A DNA stretch of 60,292 nucleotides from Afifella pfennigii DSM 17143 (GCF_000688515.1 NZ_JHZK01000023.1:1-60292), one strand, 5' to 3'; positions 37,557 to 46,618 are shown, counted from the first letter of the stretch. A program made the numbers and translations. The notes: generated by a model from the sequence alone, not told the origin.

Positions 37557-38480
37557 ATGCAGATGTTCAAAACCGAGCGCCCGAATGGGGGGGCCGCTCG
37601 CCTTTTCGTTTCCGCGGGACTTGTCGCCATGTTCCTCGCCGCCGGGCTCGCGCCGAGCGCGCCTGCCCTGGCGCAAGAGCCGGTGGCGCGCGTCGGCGAG
37701 CAGATCATCACCGAGGACGAGCTGTCGCAGGCGGCGGACGATTTCGCCGACGAACTGGACCGGGTGCCCGGTCCGCGCCGTCGCTCCGTGCTCATCGACG
37801 TCCTCGTCGATATGGAGCTTCTCGCCCAGGCGGCCCGGGAGAGGGGTCTCGACGAGACGGAGGATTTCGACAAGCGCCTGGAATTCCTGAAGACGCGGGC
37901 CCTGCGCAACGAATATGTGGAGAAGGTCATCGTCGGCGCCGTCACCGACGAGCAGGTGCAGGCGGAGTACGACAAGCAGGTCGCCGGCTTCCAGCCTGAA
38001 GAGGAGGTGCATGCGCGCCACATCCTGGTGACGACCAAGGAAGAGGCCGACGAAATCATCCAGGAGCTGAAGGACGGCAAGGATTTCGCCGAGCTCGCCA
38101 AGGAGAAATCGACGGGGCCGAGCGGCCCGCAGGGCGGCGATCTGGGCTATTTCGTCAAGGGCCGCATGGTGCCGGAATTCGACCAGGCGGTGTTTGACAT
38201 GCAGCCGGGCGAGGTTTCCGAAGAGCCGGTGAAGACGGAGTTCGGCTGGCATGTCATCAAGGTGGAGGATCGGCGCATGTCGAGCCCGCCGCCGCTGGAG
38301 GATATCTCCGAGCAACTGCGCGGTGTCCTGGTGCGCCAGAAGTTCAACGATGTGATGACGGAGCTGCGCGACGGGGTGGAGATCGAGGTCTTCGACCAGG
38401 CCAAGGAAGACGAGCCGGCCGAGGGCGATACCGGCGGGGACGCCGAGGCCGCGCCCGAGGAAGAGCCGGCGCAGCAATAG
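37557..38480 (+). CDS. periplasmic peptidyl-prolyl isomerase, parvulin (PpiC/SurA-like)
   Basis: A 307-residue exported foldase. Residues 1-39 form a long signal peptide ending A-P-A-L-A-Q. A SurA-like N-terminal helical domain (about 45-130) is followed by a parvulin rotamase domain (about 135-235) with [20 protein letters not shown] and G-W-H-V-I-K-V. The last 25 residues are acidic. It assists folding of exported proteins in the periplasm. I chose ATG 37557 (GAGGA seven bases upstream); ATG 37500 is an alternative. Divergent secA fits its role in export. Confidence 0.9.
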   Translation: MQMFKTERPNGGAARLFVSAGLVAMFLAAGLAPSAPALAQEPVARVGEQIITEDELSQAADDFADELDRVPGPRRRSVLIDVLVDMELLAQAARERGLDETEDFDKRLEFLKTRALRNEYVEKVIVGAVTDEQVQAEYDKQVAGFQPEEEVHARHILVTTKEEADEIIQELKDGKDFAELAKEKSTGPSGPQGGDLGYFVKGRMVPEFDQAVFDMQPGEVSEEPVKTEFGWHVIKVEDRRMSSPPPLEDISEQLRGVLVRQKFNDVMTELRDGVEIEVFDQAKEDEPAEGDTGGDAEAAPEEEPAQQ

Positions 38481-38500
38481 GCGCCTCGCGTAAGCTCTCC

Positions 38501-39733
38501 ATGACAAGCATCTCGCCGCTGGCGCCGAAGGCCTATGCCGAGCTGCCGCCGCTCGAGGGCGTGTGGCTCGGTGCCGTGGAAGCCGGTATCCGCTATCGGG
38601 GGCGCACGGACCTTCTGTTGGTGCGCTTCGACCCGCCGGCGGCCGTCGCCGGCGTCTTCACCCTGTCGAAATGCCCCTCCGCGCCGGTGGAGTGGTGCAA
38701 GGCCCAGCTTCCGCGCGGCCGGGCGAGGGGTCTCGTCGTCAATTCCGGCAACGCCAATGCCTTTACCGGCAGGAAGGGGGGGCAAGCGGCCAGGGAAATC
38801 GCCGAGGCCGCGGCGGCCGCGCTCGGCTGCGCGCCGGAAGATATCTTCCTCGCCTCCACAGGTGTCATCGGCGAGCCGCTCGATGCGGAGCCCTTTCGCC
38901 GGCATCTGCCGGGTCTTGCCCGGACGGCAGACCAGCATGGCTTTCGCGCCGCGGCGGAGGCCATCATGACCACCGACACCTTCCCCAAGCTCGCCCATCG
39001 CAGCTTCGCGCTCGGCGGCGGCAGCGGCAACGTGCAGGGCATCGCCAAGGGCGCGGGCATGATCGCGCCGGATATGGCGACGATGCTCGGCTTTATCTTC
39101 ACCGATGCGGCGGTGGCGCCGGCGGCGCTGCAAGCGGCGCTGGAGGCGGCCGTCGCCGGCAGCTTCAACGCCATCACGGTCGACGGCGACACCTCCACCT
39201 CCGATACCGTGCTTGCCTTCGCCACCGGCGAGGCCGGCGCCGAGAGCGCCATCGCAGGGCCTGGTGAGGAAGGCTATGCGGCTTTCGCGGCGGCCCTTTC
39301 GGAGGTCTGCCGCGAGCTTGCCCATCAGGTGGTGAAGGATGGCGAAGGCGCCACCAAGTTCGCCGAGATCGCCGTCACCGGGGCGACAAGCGATGCCTCG
39401 GCCAAGCGCATCGCGCTCTCCATCGCCAATTCGCCGCTGGTGAAGACGGCGCTCGCCGGCGAGGACGCCAATTGGGGCCGGGTGGTGATGGCGGTGGGCA
39501 AGGCCGGCGAGCCGGCCGACCGCGACAGGCTGGCGATCTGGTTCGGTCCGTACCGCGTGGCGTTCGAAGGGGAGCGCGATCCTTCCTATTCGGAGGAGGC
39601 GGTGTCTGAATATATGAAGGCGCCGGAGCTTATTTTGACAGTCGATCTCGGGCTCGGCTGCGGTAATGCCAAGGTCTGGACCTGCGACCTCACCAAGGAA
39701 TACGTCGCCATCAACGGCGACTATCGAAGCTGA
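38501..39733 (+). CDS. argJ: bifunctional glutamate N-acetyltransferase / amino-acid acetyltransferase
   Basis: A 410-residue ArgJ, which recycles the acetyl group from N-acetylornithine to glutamate in arginine synthesis. It is an Ntn-hydrolase-like enzyme that cuts itself before a threonine: the motif M-A-T-M-L-G with Thr194 as the nucleophile is intact, as are G-N-A-N-A-F-T and the C-terminal V-A-I-N-G-D-Y. It lies 20 bases after the parvulin gene and five before mutT, so the three are probably one unit. Confidence 0.96.
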   Translation: MTSISPLAPKAYAELPPLEGVWLGAVEAGIRYRGRTDLLLVRFDPPAAVAGVFTLSKCPSAPVEWCKAQLPRGRARGLVVNSGNANAFTGRKGGQAAREIAEAAAAALGCAPEDIFLASTGVIGEPLDAEPFRRHLPGLARTADQHGFRAAAEAIMTTDTFPKLAHRSFALGGGSGNVQGIAKGAGMIAPDMATMLGFIFTDAAVAPAALQAALEAAVAGSFNAITVDGDTSTSDTVLAFATGEAGAESAIAGPGEEGYAAFAAALSEVCRELAHQVVKDGEGATKFAEIAVTGATSDASAKRIALSIANSPLVKTALAGEDANWGRVVMAVGKAGEPADRDRLAIWFGPYRVAFEGERDPSYSEEAVSEYMKAPELILTVDLGLGCGNAKVWTCDLTKEYVAINGDYRS

Positions 39734-39737
39734 ACGG

Positions 39738-40139
39738 ATGGCGTCGCTCGTCCTGGTCGTCGCCGTGGCGCTCGTCGATGTCGATGGCCGCGTTCTCCTG
39801 ACCAAACGCCCCGCGCACAAGGAAATGGCCGGACTGTGGGAGTTTCCCGGCGGTAAGGTGGAGGCAAACGAGACGCCGGAAGACGCGCTTATCCGCGAGC
39901 TTGAAGAAGAGCTTGGGATTGCCGTGAAGGCCGACTGCCTCGCCCCGCTTACCTTTGCGAGTCATTCTTATCCTACTGTTCATCTTCTGATGCCACTTTA
40001 TGTCTGCCGGCGCTGGTCGGGATGGCCGACGGCCCTGGAAGGGCAGGAATTGCGCTGGGTACGCCCAGCGCGCATGCGTGAATTTCCCATGCCGCCGGCG
40101 GACGAGCCTTTGGTGTCGCACCTGATTGACTGGCTTTAG
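39738..40139 (+). CDS. mutT: Nudix hydrolase MutT (8-oxo-dGTP diphosphatase)
   Basis: A 133-residue Nudix enzyme. The full Nudix box is present: G-K-V-E-A-N-E-T-P-E-D-A-L, then R-E-L-E-E-E-L-G-I at about residues 39-61. MutT clears 8-oxo-dGTP from the nucleotide pool. ATG 39738, five bases after argJ, is chosen over an upstream in-frame start inside argJ. The C-terminal E-L-R-W-V segment is typical of MutT. Confidence 0.93.
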   Translation: MASLVLVVAVALVDVDGRVLLTKRPAHKEMAGLWEFPGGKVEANETPEDALIRELEEELGIAVKADCLAPLTFASHSYPTVHLLMPLYVCRRWSGWPTALEGQELRWVRPARMREFPMPPADEPLVSHLIDWL

Positions 40140-40220
40140 GGCCATGCCGACCAGGGGGCGCCGCCGAAATGGGCGCAATCTGGTCGGGCCGGCTTCAGCC
40201 GCCGACTGCGGGACAAGCTG

Positions 40221-40427
40221 GTGGCTGAACGGTCTTTCACAAACGCCGCGAGGCGATGGGCGCAGGAGGAAGGGGGCGCGACCGCGGTCGAATACGCTCT
40301 CGTCTGCTCCATCGTGGTGGCGGCGCTGACCGCCATCATCGCTACGGGAAACGCCACCTCCGCCCTCTATGGCGTCTTGGACCTGATCAGCGAGGCCATC
40401 GGAGGCAGCACGGAAGGCGGCGGCTGA
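40221..40427 (+). CDS. Flp-type IVb pilin, orphan
   Basis: A 68-residue Flp/Fap pilin precursor: a basic N-terminus, then the TadV-type processing site and core E-E-G-G-A-T-A-V-E-Y-A-L-V followed by one hydrophobic helix. Cleavage after the glycine would leave a mature pilin of about 49 residues. No tad/cpa assembly genes are nearby. The start is GTG 40221; no better start is available in frame. It could be a supernumerary pilin served by a tad locus elsewhere. Confidence 0.88.
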   Translation: MAERSFTNAARRWAQEEGGATAVEYALVCSIVVAALTAIIATGNATSALYGVLDLISEAIGGSTEGGG

Positions 40428-40443
40428 GCTCGCCGGATGGGCG

Positions 40444-41325
40444 CTACTTACTTTTGTGCCCGAGAACCTCTGCCAGGCTGATATCGGCCGAGCCGCGACG
40501 GGCCGGCTTCTGCTGGCTCTCATGCGGCGCCCAGCCCGATAGCGCGAAAAGCTCGAAGGTCGCGACTACCTTGCCGTCCGCCTCGCCGAAGAGATCGCGA
40601 TAGGCCTCGGCGACCCTGAGGAGCAGGCCACGGGTCGCCGGACGCCGGGAGCGCTCCACGAGCGCGTTGGCGGCCCCCATCGCCTTCAGATCCGCCATCA
40701 ACGACAAAGGCTCGCCGTAGCGTACGGTGAGCCGCTCGCGATCGACGACTGGCAAGGCGAAACCGGCCCTTTGCAGGAGCGCGCCGATATCGCGGATATC
40801 GGCAAAGGGGCTGACGCGCGGGGAAACGCCGCCGGCAATCTCGCCCTCCGCCCGCATGAAGGCCTGGCGCAACTCGAAAAGCGTGTCGCCGCCGGCGAAG
40901 ACGGCAAGGAAGAGGCCGTCTGGCCGCAAGGCCCGCCGTATTTGGATGAGCGTGCCGGGAAGGTCGTTGGCGCTCTCCAGGGCCAGCACGGAGGCGAAGA
41001 GGTCTAGGCTTTCGGGGACGAGCGGCAGCCGCTCCTCGTCGGCGACGATGGCGGGAAGGTCGTGCCGGAGGGCGGCGGCAAGGCTCCTTTCCAGCGCGAG
41101 GACACGGCCCACCTTGCCGCTCGCCTGAAGCGCGGCGGCGAGGGTGTGGCCGCGCCCATGGGCGGCGAGCGCCACATCGAAGCGGCGTTCCACCATGACG
41201 AGGCGAGCCGCCAGTTCCTCCACCGCGCGCTGCAGCAGGAAATCGGCGCCTTGGCGCGAAGAGGTCGCGGCGCGCGCCTCGCGGCGGGCAATCAGCGACT
41301 TGTCGAGAATGAGGTGGTCGGCCAT
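40444..41325 (-). CDS. SAM-dependent methyltransferase, NDUFAF5/BioC-like
   Basis: A 293-residue class I methyltransferase (Methyltransf_11). The SAM-binding region includes the E-R-S acidic end of strand 2 and the L-P-L-V-P-E-S-L-D-L motif. The arrangement, with an N-terminal A-D-F-L-L-Q-R segment and the later A-D-L-K-A-M-G-A-A-N-A-L, matches NDUFAF5-type proteins, which in mitochondria hydroxylate an arginine of complex I subunit NDUFS7; the bacterial role is inferred. It is convergent with the Flp gene and divergent from comF. Confidence 0.85.
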   Translation of the reverse strand: MADHLILDKSLIARREARAATSSRQGADFLLQRAVEELAARLVMVERRFDVALAAHGRGHTLAAALQASGKVGRVLALERSLAAALRHDLPAIVADEERLPLVPESLDLFASVLALESANDLPGTLIQIRRALRPDGLFLAVFAGGDTLFELRQAFMRAEGEIAGGVSPRVSPFADIRDIGALLQRAGFALPVVDRERLTVRYGEPLSLMADLKAMGAANALVERSRRPATRGLLLRVAEAYRDLFGEADGKVVATFELFALSGWAPHESQQKPARRGSADISLAEVLGHKSK

Positions 41326-41371
41326 GTTTCTCAACAGACCCTAGAGCAGTCAGGCCAGGGGGGGAACCGGC

Positions 41372-42160
41372 GTGGATGCGGCGGGCGATACGGCAAGACG
41401 CGAAGCGCGGGCAGGCTTCGGCCTCTTCCTGCGGGGCGCGAGGTCGGGCCTCGGCGACATTTTCATGCCGCCGCTCTGCCCCGCCTGCCAGGGCGCCGTC
41501 GGGGCGCATGATCTCCTCTGCCTGGGCTGCTGGGCGGAGTTGCGGTTCATCGAGCGCCCCTTCTGTCCGGTGCTCGGCGTTCCCTTCGCCGCGGAGATCG
41601 GAGAGACCATCGTCTCGGCGGAAGCGCTTGCAGACCCGCCGCCCTTCGCCAGGGCGCGCTCTGCCGTTCTCTTCGACGAGACGGCGCGCAGACTGGTTCA
41701 CAAGATGAAGTATCACGATCAGCCCGGCGCGGCGGGGATCGTCGCGGCGCTGACCCTGCGTGCGGCGCGCGAGCTCGCCGATGCGGCGGAGATCGTCGTG
41801 CCGGTGCCGCTGCATCGTTGGCGGCTCTGGCAGCGGCGCTTCAACCAGTCGGCGGAGATCGCCGCGCGGCTCGCCAGCGAAATGGGCCTGCGGCATCTTC
41901 CGGCGGTGCTGGCGCGCACCCGGCACACGCGCCAGCAGGTCGGGCTGAGCGGACGCGAGCGTGAGGCCAATATGCGCGGGGCCTTCCGGGTGCCGGAGCG
42001 CTGGCGGCCCGTCATCGCCGGCCGGCATGTCCTTCTCGTCGATGACGTCTACACCTCGGGCGCGACGATCAAATCGGCGGCCAGGGCTCTCCTGAGGGGC
42101 GGGGCGAGCGCCGTCGATGTCGTCACCTTCGCGCGTGCCGGCATCGAGCCGCTCGGGTGA
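41372..42160 (+). CDS. ComF family phosphoribosyltransferase-like protein
   Basis: A 262-residue ComF/GntX-type protein with an N-terminal zinc-finger-like region C-P-A-C ... C-L-G-C at about residues 34-53 and a C-terminal PRTase domain with V-P-V-P-L-H, R-R-F-N-Q-S, and the PRPP loop V-L-L-V-D-D-V-Y-T-S-G-A-T. ComF proteins aid DNA uptake in competent bacteria; in others the role is unclear. The start is GTG 41372 or the later ATG 41465, which would remove the lead but keep the finger. It precedes grxC with a 74-base gap. Confidence 0.9.
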   Translation: MDAAGDTARREARAGFGLFLRGARSGLGDIFMPPLCPACQGAVGAHDLLCLGCWAELRFIERPFCPVLGVPFAAEIGETIVSAEALADPPPFARARSAVLFDETARRLVHKMKYHDQPGAAGIVAALTLRAARELADAAEIVVPVPLHRWRLWQRRFNQSAEIAARLASEMGLRHLPAVLARTRHTRQQVGLSGREREANMRGAFRVPERWRPVIAGRHVLLVDDVYTSGATIKSAARALLRGGASAVDVVTFARAGIEPLG

Positions 42161-42234
42161 GCGGCGTAAACCAATGCATCTGTTGCGAAAGCCGCAGCCC
42201 CGTCTATATCTGGCGGGACTTCGGAGCTCCTTCC

Positions 42235-42492
42235 ATGGCCAAGGTAACCATTTATACACGTCAGTTCTGCGGCTTCTGCTCGGCCGCTATCCGGCTGCTT
42301 CAGTCGAAGGGGGCGCAGTATGAGGAAATCGACGCGACCCACGAGCCGCAGAAGCGGCAGGAGATGATGAGTCGCTCCCACAGGCACACCTTCCCGCAGA
42401 TCTTCATCGGCGAGCGCCATGTCGGCGGCTGCGACGAGCTTTATGCGCTGGAGCATAGAGGGGAGCTCGATACGCTCCTGGCCGCGCCATGA
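42235..42492 (+). CDS. grxC: glutaredoxin 3
   Basis: An 85-residue dithiol glutaredoxin with active site C-G-F-C at residues 12-15 rather than the usual C-P-Y-C, a T-F-P-Q-I-F-I-G segment with the cis-proline, and G-G-C-D-E-L near the end. It reduces disulfides with glutathione. ATG 42235 has a weak ribosome site (GGAG 8 bases upstream). Its stop overlaps the nitrilase start by four bases, linking grxC, the nitrilase and the DUF1178 gene into one coupled unit. Confidence 0.94.
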   Translation: MAKVTIYTRQFCGFCSAAIRLLQSKGAQYEEIDATHEPQKRQEMMSRSHRHTFPQIFIGERHVGGCDELYALEHRGELDTLLAAP

Positions 42493-43367
42493 GCTTTCTT
42501 GCCGCCTGCCTGCAGATGAACGCCAGCAATGTCGTCGCAGACAACATCGCGGCGATGCAACGGCTGGCGCGCCAGGCCGCCGATAAGGGCGCGAGTTTTG
42601 TGCAGACGCCGGAGATGAGCAACATCGTGGAGCGCAGTCGCGACAAGCTCGCCGCGGCGATCTGTGCGGAGGAGGACGATCCGACGCTGACCGCCTGCCG
42701 CAAGCTCGCCGCCGAGCTCGGCGTGACGCTTCATATCGGCTCGCTGGCGCTGAAAGCCGGCGGGGGGAAGATCGCCAACCGCGCCTTCCTGATCGCGCCC
42801 GATGGCGAGATCCTTGCCCGCTACGACAAGATCCATCTCTTCGACGTGGATCTGCCCGGCGGCGAGAGCTGGCGGGAATCCAATACCTATGCGGCCGGCG
42901 AGGCGGCGGTGTTGGCCGACCTGCCGGAAGGCCCGATCGGCCTGACGATCTGCTACGACGTGCGCTTTCCGCATCTTTACCGGGCGCTCGCCAAGGCCGG
43001 CGCCTTCATGCTGACGGCGCCGGCGGCCTTCACCCGGCAATCCGGCGCGGCGCATTGGCATGTCCTGCAGCGGGCGCGCGCCATCGAGAACGGCGCCTAT
43101 ATGGTTTCCGCCGCGCAGGCCGGCCGCCATGCCGACGGACGCGAGACCTACGGTCATTCCATCATCGTCGCGCCCTGGGGCGAGGTGCTGGCTGAGGCGC
43201 CGGGCGAGGGAGAGGCGGTGATCGTCGCCGAGATCGACGCCAGAAACAGCGCCGAGGCGAGGAGCCGCATTCCCTCTCTCGCCAATGAGCGCGATTTTGC
43301 GCCTCCGGAGCATAGCAAAGCCGGCAGGCTCCAAGCGGCCGAGCCGACGCGGCTGAGGACGGCCTGA
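42489..43367 (+). CDS. carbon-nitrogen hydrolase, Nit1-like (deaminated glutathione amidase type)
   Basis: A 292-residue nitrilase-superfamily amidase. The catalytic triad is visible: Glu42 in T-P-E-M-S, Lys114 in Y-D-K-I-H-L-F-D and Cys155 in I-C-Y-D-V-R-F-P. The motif H-L-F-D and Y-D-V-R-F-P points to the Nit1/Nit2 branch, which removes the amide from deaminated glutathione or omega-amide 2-oxoacids. Being translationally coupled to grxC supports a glutathione-related repair role. It ends with the stop sharing a base with the next ATG. Confidence 0.93.
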   Translation: MSFLAACLQMNASNVVADNIAAMQRLARQAADKGASFVQTPEMSNIVERSRDKLAAAICAEEDDPTLTACRKLAAELGVTLHIGSLALKAGGGKIANRAFLIAPDGEILARYDKIHLFDVDLPGGESWRESNTYAAGEAAVLADLPEGPIGLTICYDVRFPHLYRALAKAGAFMLTAPAAFTRQSGAAHWHVLQRARAIENGAYMVSAAQAGRHADGRETYGHSIIVAPWGEVLAEAPGEGEAVIVAEIDARNSAEARSRIPSLANERDFAPPEHSKAGRLQAAEPTRLRTA

Positions 43368-43861
43368 TGATCCATTACACGCTCCGCTGCGAGGACGGCC
43401 ACGCCTTCGACGGCTGGTTTGCTTCCTCCGCCGCGTTCGATGCGCAGAAAGCGCAAGGCCAGCTCGCCTGTCCTATCTGCGGCAGCGCCTCTGTGGACAA
43501 GGCGCTGATGGCGCCGGCGGTCGCCAGCTCCGAGACCGTGCGCCAGATCGACCAGGAGACGCCGCAGAGCGCCACCGCCACCGCGCCGAGAGAGGCGAAG
43601 GAGCCGATGGCCTCCGCGCCGGCCCTGCCCGCGGCCGTGCCGCCCCAGCTCGTTGAGGCGATCCGCGAAATCCGCCGGCATGTGCGCGCCAATGCCGAAT
43701 ATGTCGGCGACAAGTTTCCCGAGGAAGCGCGCAAGATCCACTACGCGGAGGCCGATCGGCGGGGAATTTACGGCGAGGCGACGCGCGAAGAGGTCAAGGC
43801 GCTCAGCGAGGAGGGCATCGAATTCCATCCGCTGCCCTTGCTGCCGGAAGATTTCAACTAG
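43367..43861 (+). CDS. DUF1178 family protein
   Basis: A 164-residue protein with N-terminal M-I-H-Y-T-L-R-C-E-D-G-H-A-F-D-G-W-F and a later C-P-I-C-G, a possible zinc ribbon (residues 8-36), then a variable Ala/Pro-rich linker and a conserved C-terminal helix region with V-G-D-K-F-P-E-E-A-R-K-I-H-Y. DUF1178 proteins are common in alphaproteobacteria, often right after the nitrilase, and have no known function. The ATG shares one base with the nitrilase stop. Confidence 0.9.
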   Translation: MIHYTLRCEDGHAFDGWFASSAAFDAQKAQGQLACPICGSASVDKALMAPAVASSETVRQIDQETPQSATATAPREAKEPMASAPALPAAVPPQLVEAIREIRRHVRANAEYVGDKFPEEARKIHYAEADRRGIYGEATREEVKALSEEGIEFHPLPLLPEDFN

Positions 43862-43905
43862 GTTCTTGATGGCTGCATGGCTGCGGCCGCGCGCGGTCGG
43901 GTGCT

Positions 43906-44853
43906 TTGATCAAGGAGGCCGACATCGGCAAGCACCATTCGCATGGCTCGCACGGCCATGACCACTCGCACGGCGCGCATGTGCACGGCGCGAGCGGCAA
44001 TGAGAAGCGTCTGGCGATCGCGGCCGCGCTCACCGGCAGCTTCATGTTCGCCGAAGCCATCGGCGGCGTCATCTCCGGCTCGCTGGCACTTCTCGCCGAT
44101 GCCGGCCACATGCTCACCGACTTCGCCTCTTTGTCGCTTGCCTGGTTCGCCATCCGCATCGCCCGCCGGCCGGCCGATTGGAAGCGCACCTACGGCTTCG
44201 ACCGCTTTCAGGTGCTGATCGCCTTCGTCAACGGGATCGCGCTTCTGGCCATCTGCGTGTGGATCGTGGTGGAGGCGGTCCGCCGCTTCATGGAGCCGGT
44301 GGAGGTGCTCGGCGGGACGATGATGGTCATCGCCGCCATCGGCCTGGCCGTCAATATCGCCGCTTTCTTCGTCCTGCATGGGGCCCAGGAGAAGAACCTC
44401 AATCTGCGCGGCGCGACGCTGCATGTGATGGGCGACCTCCTCGGCTCGGTGGCGGCCATCGTCGCGGCCGGGGTCATCCTTCTCACCGGCTGGACGCCGA
44501 TCGACCCGATCCTGTCGCTCCTCGTCGTCGTGCTCATCCTCAGAAGCGCGTGGTACGTGACGCGCGAATCCAGCCACATCCTGCTTGAGGCGGCGCCGAC
44601 GGGCCTCGATGTGCGCGAGCTGCGGCGCGACCTTGAAGCCAATGTCGGCGGCGTCGTCGATATCCACCACGTCCATGCCTGGGCGATCAGCGAGGAGCGG
44701 CCGATGGTGACGCTGCATGCCCGCCTTGCCGAAGGCACGCCGGCGGAAACGGCCGTGCGGGCGATCAAGGCCCGGATCGCGGAGCGCTTCGATATCGACC
44801 ACGCCACGGTGGAGGTGGAATGCGATCGCTGCGCCGACGAGAAGGCGGCCTGA
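43906..44853 (+). CDS. cation diffusion facilitator (Zn/Co/Cd efflux), CzcD/ZitB-like
   Basis: A membrane exporter of up to 315 residues. It begins with a histidine-rich stretch (HSHGSHGHDHSHGAHVHG, about residues 11-28), followed by six transmembrane helices with the metal-site motifs A-D-A-G-H-M-L-T-D in helix 2 and H-V-M-G-D-L-L-G-S in helix 5, and a cytoplasmic C-terminal domain with D-I-H-H-V-H-A-W. It expels Zn2+ or similar metals. No ATG or GTG start exists in frame: TTG 43906 has no ribosome site, whereas ATC 43924 has AAGGAGG at a spacing of five. Confidence 0.92.
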   Translation: MIKEADIGKHHSHGSHGHDHSHGAHVHGASGNEKRLAIAAALTGSFMFAEAIGGVISGSLALLADAGHMLTDFASLSLAWFAIRIARRPADWKRTYGFDRFQVLIAFVNGIALLAICVWIVVEAVRRFMEPVEVLGGTMMVIAAIGLAVNIAAFFVLHGAQEKNLNLRGATLHVMGDLLGSVAAIVAAGVILLTGWTPIDPILSLLVVVLILRSAWYVTRESSHILLEAAPTGLDVRELRRDLEANVGGVVDIHHVHAWAISEERPMVTLHARLAEGTPAETAVRAIKARIAERFDIDHATVEVECDRCADEKAA

Positions 44854-45000
44854 GGTGCAAAGTCCGTGCCCGTCCCAGGCACGACCGCGCGCTCCCGCTC
44901 GTGCCGGAGGCGGCGCTGAAGCGCTCTTGCCTGACAGCGCTTACCACCCGTTTGCAATTTTCACGTGTATTATGGGCGCGATTGGGGAGCTTCGGGCCGC

Positions 45001-45648
45001 ATGAGGGATATGAGCCGGGCCATACGACGATGGGATCACCGCCCGGCGGAAATCTGGGCGGATGGCGTGGTGCACGCGATCGGGCTTGCCGCCGCCATCG
45101 GCGCGACGATCGCGCTCCTTGCCGTCTTTCTCGGCACGATCCCGGCGGGTGAGCTGACGGCCGTGCTCGTCTATGCCGGCACCCTCTTCTTCGCCATCGC
45201 CGCCTCGCTCGCCTACAACGTCTGGCCGATAAGCCCGTTCAAATGGCGGCTGCGCCAGCTCGACCATGCGGCCATTTATCTCCTCATCGCCGGCACCTAT
45301 ACGCCCTTTGCGGTGAAGAGCGGCATCTGGTGGCTGTTGGCGCTGGTCTGGAGCCTGGCTCTCGTCGGCGTTGCCAAAAAGCTCTTCCTGCCGGGCCGGC
45401 TCGACCGCTTCTCCATCGCCATCTATCTGGCGCTCGGCTGGAGCGGCGTGCTTGCCCATGACGCGGTGACGAGCAGCCTTTCGCCACTCGTCCTGTGGCT
45501 CGTCGTCGCCGGCGGCATCACCTATTCGCTGGGCGTGCCTTTCCATGTCTGGGAGCGGCTGAGGTTCCGCAACGCCATCTGGCACAGCTTCGTCATCACC
45601 GCTGCGGGTATCCATTTCGCCGCCGTCTGGGCAAGTTGCGCCGCATGA
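45001..45648 (+). CDS. hemolysin III / PAQR-family membrane protein (YqfA-like)
   Basis: A protein of about 215 residues of the HlyIII (PAQR) family with seven hydrophobic segments. Signature segments are E-I-W-A-D-G-V-V-H-A-I-G near residue 17, S-L-A-Y-N-V-W, the Q-L-D-H-A-A-I-Y-L-L-I-A-G-T-Y-T-P-F block and the last helix with S-F-V-I-T-A-A-G-I-H-F-A; the conserved Asp and His residues fit a metal-dependent hydrolase or receptor fold. Function is not known in bacteria. ATG 45001 was chosen; ATG 45010 is also possible. Confidence 0.9.
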   Translation: MRDMSRAIRRWDHRPAEIWADGVVHAIGLAAAIGATIALLAVFLGTIPAGELTAVLVYAGTLFFAIAASLAYNVWPISPFKWRLRQLDHAAIYLLIAGTYTPFAVKSGIWWLLALVWSLALVGVAKKLFLPGRLDRFSIAIYLALGWSGVLAHDAVTSSLSPLVLWLVVAGGITYSLGVPFHVWERLRFRNAIWHSFVITAAGIHFAAVWASCAA

Positions 45649-46339
45649 GCGGAGCCGATGCCGACCGCCATGACACCGGGCGGGGAAGGACGCCCGCGCA
45701 TGCCAGGCTATGCGGGCCGCGAAGGCGATGGACGGGCCCTCCGAGCCATCCTAGATTAGGCCAAATCGCGGCTCGAACCGCCGCGCCCAAGGCTCTGCCC
45801 ATTTGAACGAGGTGATCTGGATTTCGTCGGCCGAATGGCGAAGCCGCTGCCGGTTTCTCGCCGTGCTGGCGCTCGTCCTTGTGACGGTGACGGTGGCGTT
45901 CGAGGCCGCCGGCACGAACGGGGCAAGGGGCTGGCGCGACGCTCCCATGCAGCGGCTCATGGCCATGCAGGACGTTGCGCTGCTGGCGCGGCCGCTGGTG
46001 GAGCCCGGCGTCAGAAGCCGGGCGGGCGGGCCGGGCGAGGCGGACCCGCCGCCCGCACAGCTTGCCAGCATGGCGGTCCCGCCGATTGCTGCGATGCGCT
46101 CCGTCGGGAACGGCAGGCCCGTCCGCTCCCCCGTTTCGGCGCGACGAGGCGAAAGGCCCCGCGCCCGCGCGCCACCCATCCCGAGCTGAGGCCGGCTTTC
46201 GCCGGAGATCGGCCCGCGGGCCCAGCGATCGTCGCTGCTGCGCCAGGAAGGCGCCGCGAGCGGCTTTGCCCCGCATGGCCGCCCACCTCTCCGCCTCACA
46301 TGGGGACGGGCAGTCTTCCGTCTCCCCGGGAACTCCCTC
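45649..46339. other. 691-base region with one doubtful small frame
   Basis: A plus-strand frame at 45803-46189 (TTG start, 128 codons) has a hydrophobic segment near its N-terminus but a very proline/arginine-rich tail and no ribosome site or recognisable family. Other frames across the region overlap it in other phases. I see no RNA gene. A tRNA-T-loop-like sequence near 45765 was checked and rejected. Confidence 0.4.
45803..46189 (+). CDS. doubtful small membrane-anchored protein
   Basis: 128 codons from TTG 45803. Residues 17-35 (RFLAVLALVLVTVTVAFEA) would form a membrane anchor or signal, after which the sequence becomes Ala/Pro/Arg-rich with no recognisable domain. There is no clear ribosome site, and the composition of the tail is what non-coding GC-rich DNA gives. 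It is listed because the N-terminal hydrophobic segment is unusually clean. Confidence 0.25.
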   Translation: MNEVIWISSAEWRSRCRFLAVLALVLVTVTVAFEAAGTNGARGWRDAPMQRLMAMQDVALLARPLVEPGVRSRAGGPGEADPPPAQLASMAVPPIAAMRSVGNGRPVRSPVSARRGERPRARAPPIPS

Positions 46340-46618
46340 ATGCATATCCATTGGAGCAACGTCTTTCACGGCGGCACCGCCGTGCTGTTCATCGGCCTGG
46401 AAACGGCCACCGTCTTCCTCGCCGCCGCCTGGGCCATCGGCAGCCTCGCCGGCCTCGGCGCCATCGCCGTCGAGCTCTTCATGGGGCTCGCGGGCCTCGC
46501 CGCCCTCTTCGTCACCGTCGCCTTCGCGCGCATCGTCCATCAGGGCACGCCGTTCTTCGCACGACAGCAAGCCCCGATGGCGACGCGCGAGGCTGAGGCG
46601 GAGAAGCTGGCCGAGTAG
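46340..46618 (+). CDS. small membrane protein of unknown function
   Basis: A 92-residue protein with two hydrophobic segments (about residues 12-36 and 38-64) and a short charged tail with A-R-E-A-E-A-E-K-L-A-E. The start M-H-I-H-W-S-N-V-F-H-G-G-T-A has the look of small cytochrome or transporter subunits, but I recognise no family. The tail-to-tail arrangement with the terC gene leaves 46 bases between the stops. Confidence 0.6.
   Translation: MHIHWSNVFHGGTAVLFIGLETATVFLAAAWAIGSLAGLGAIAVELFMGLAGLAALFVTVAFARIVHQGTPFFARQQAPMATREAEAEKLAE

Noticed and set aside
45755-45800. tRNA T-loop-like sequence on the minus strand
   Set aside because: The flanking bases cannot form a five-base-pair T stem, and no acceptor or anticodon arm fits.
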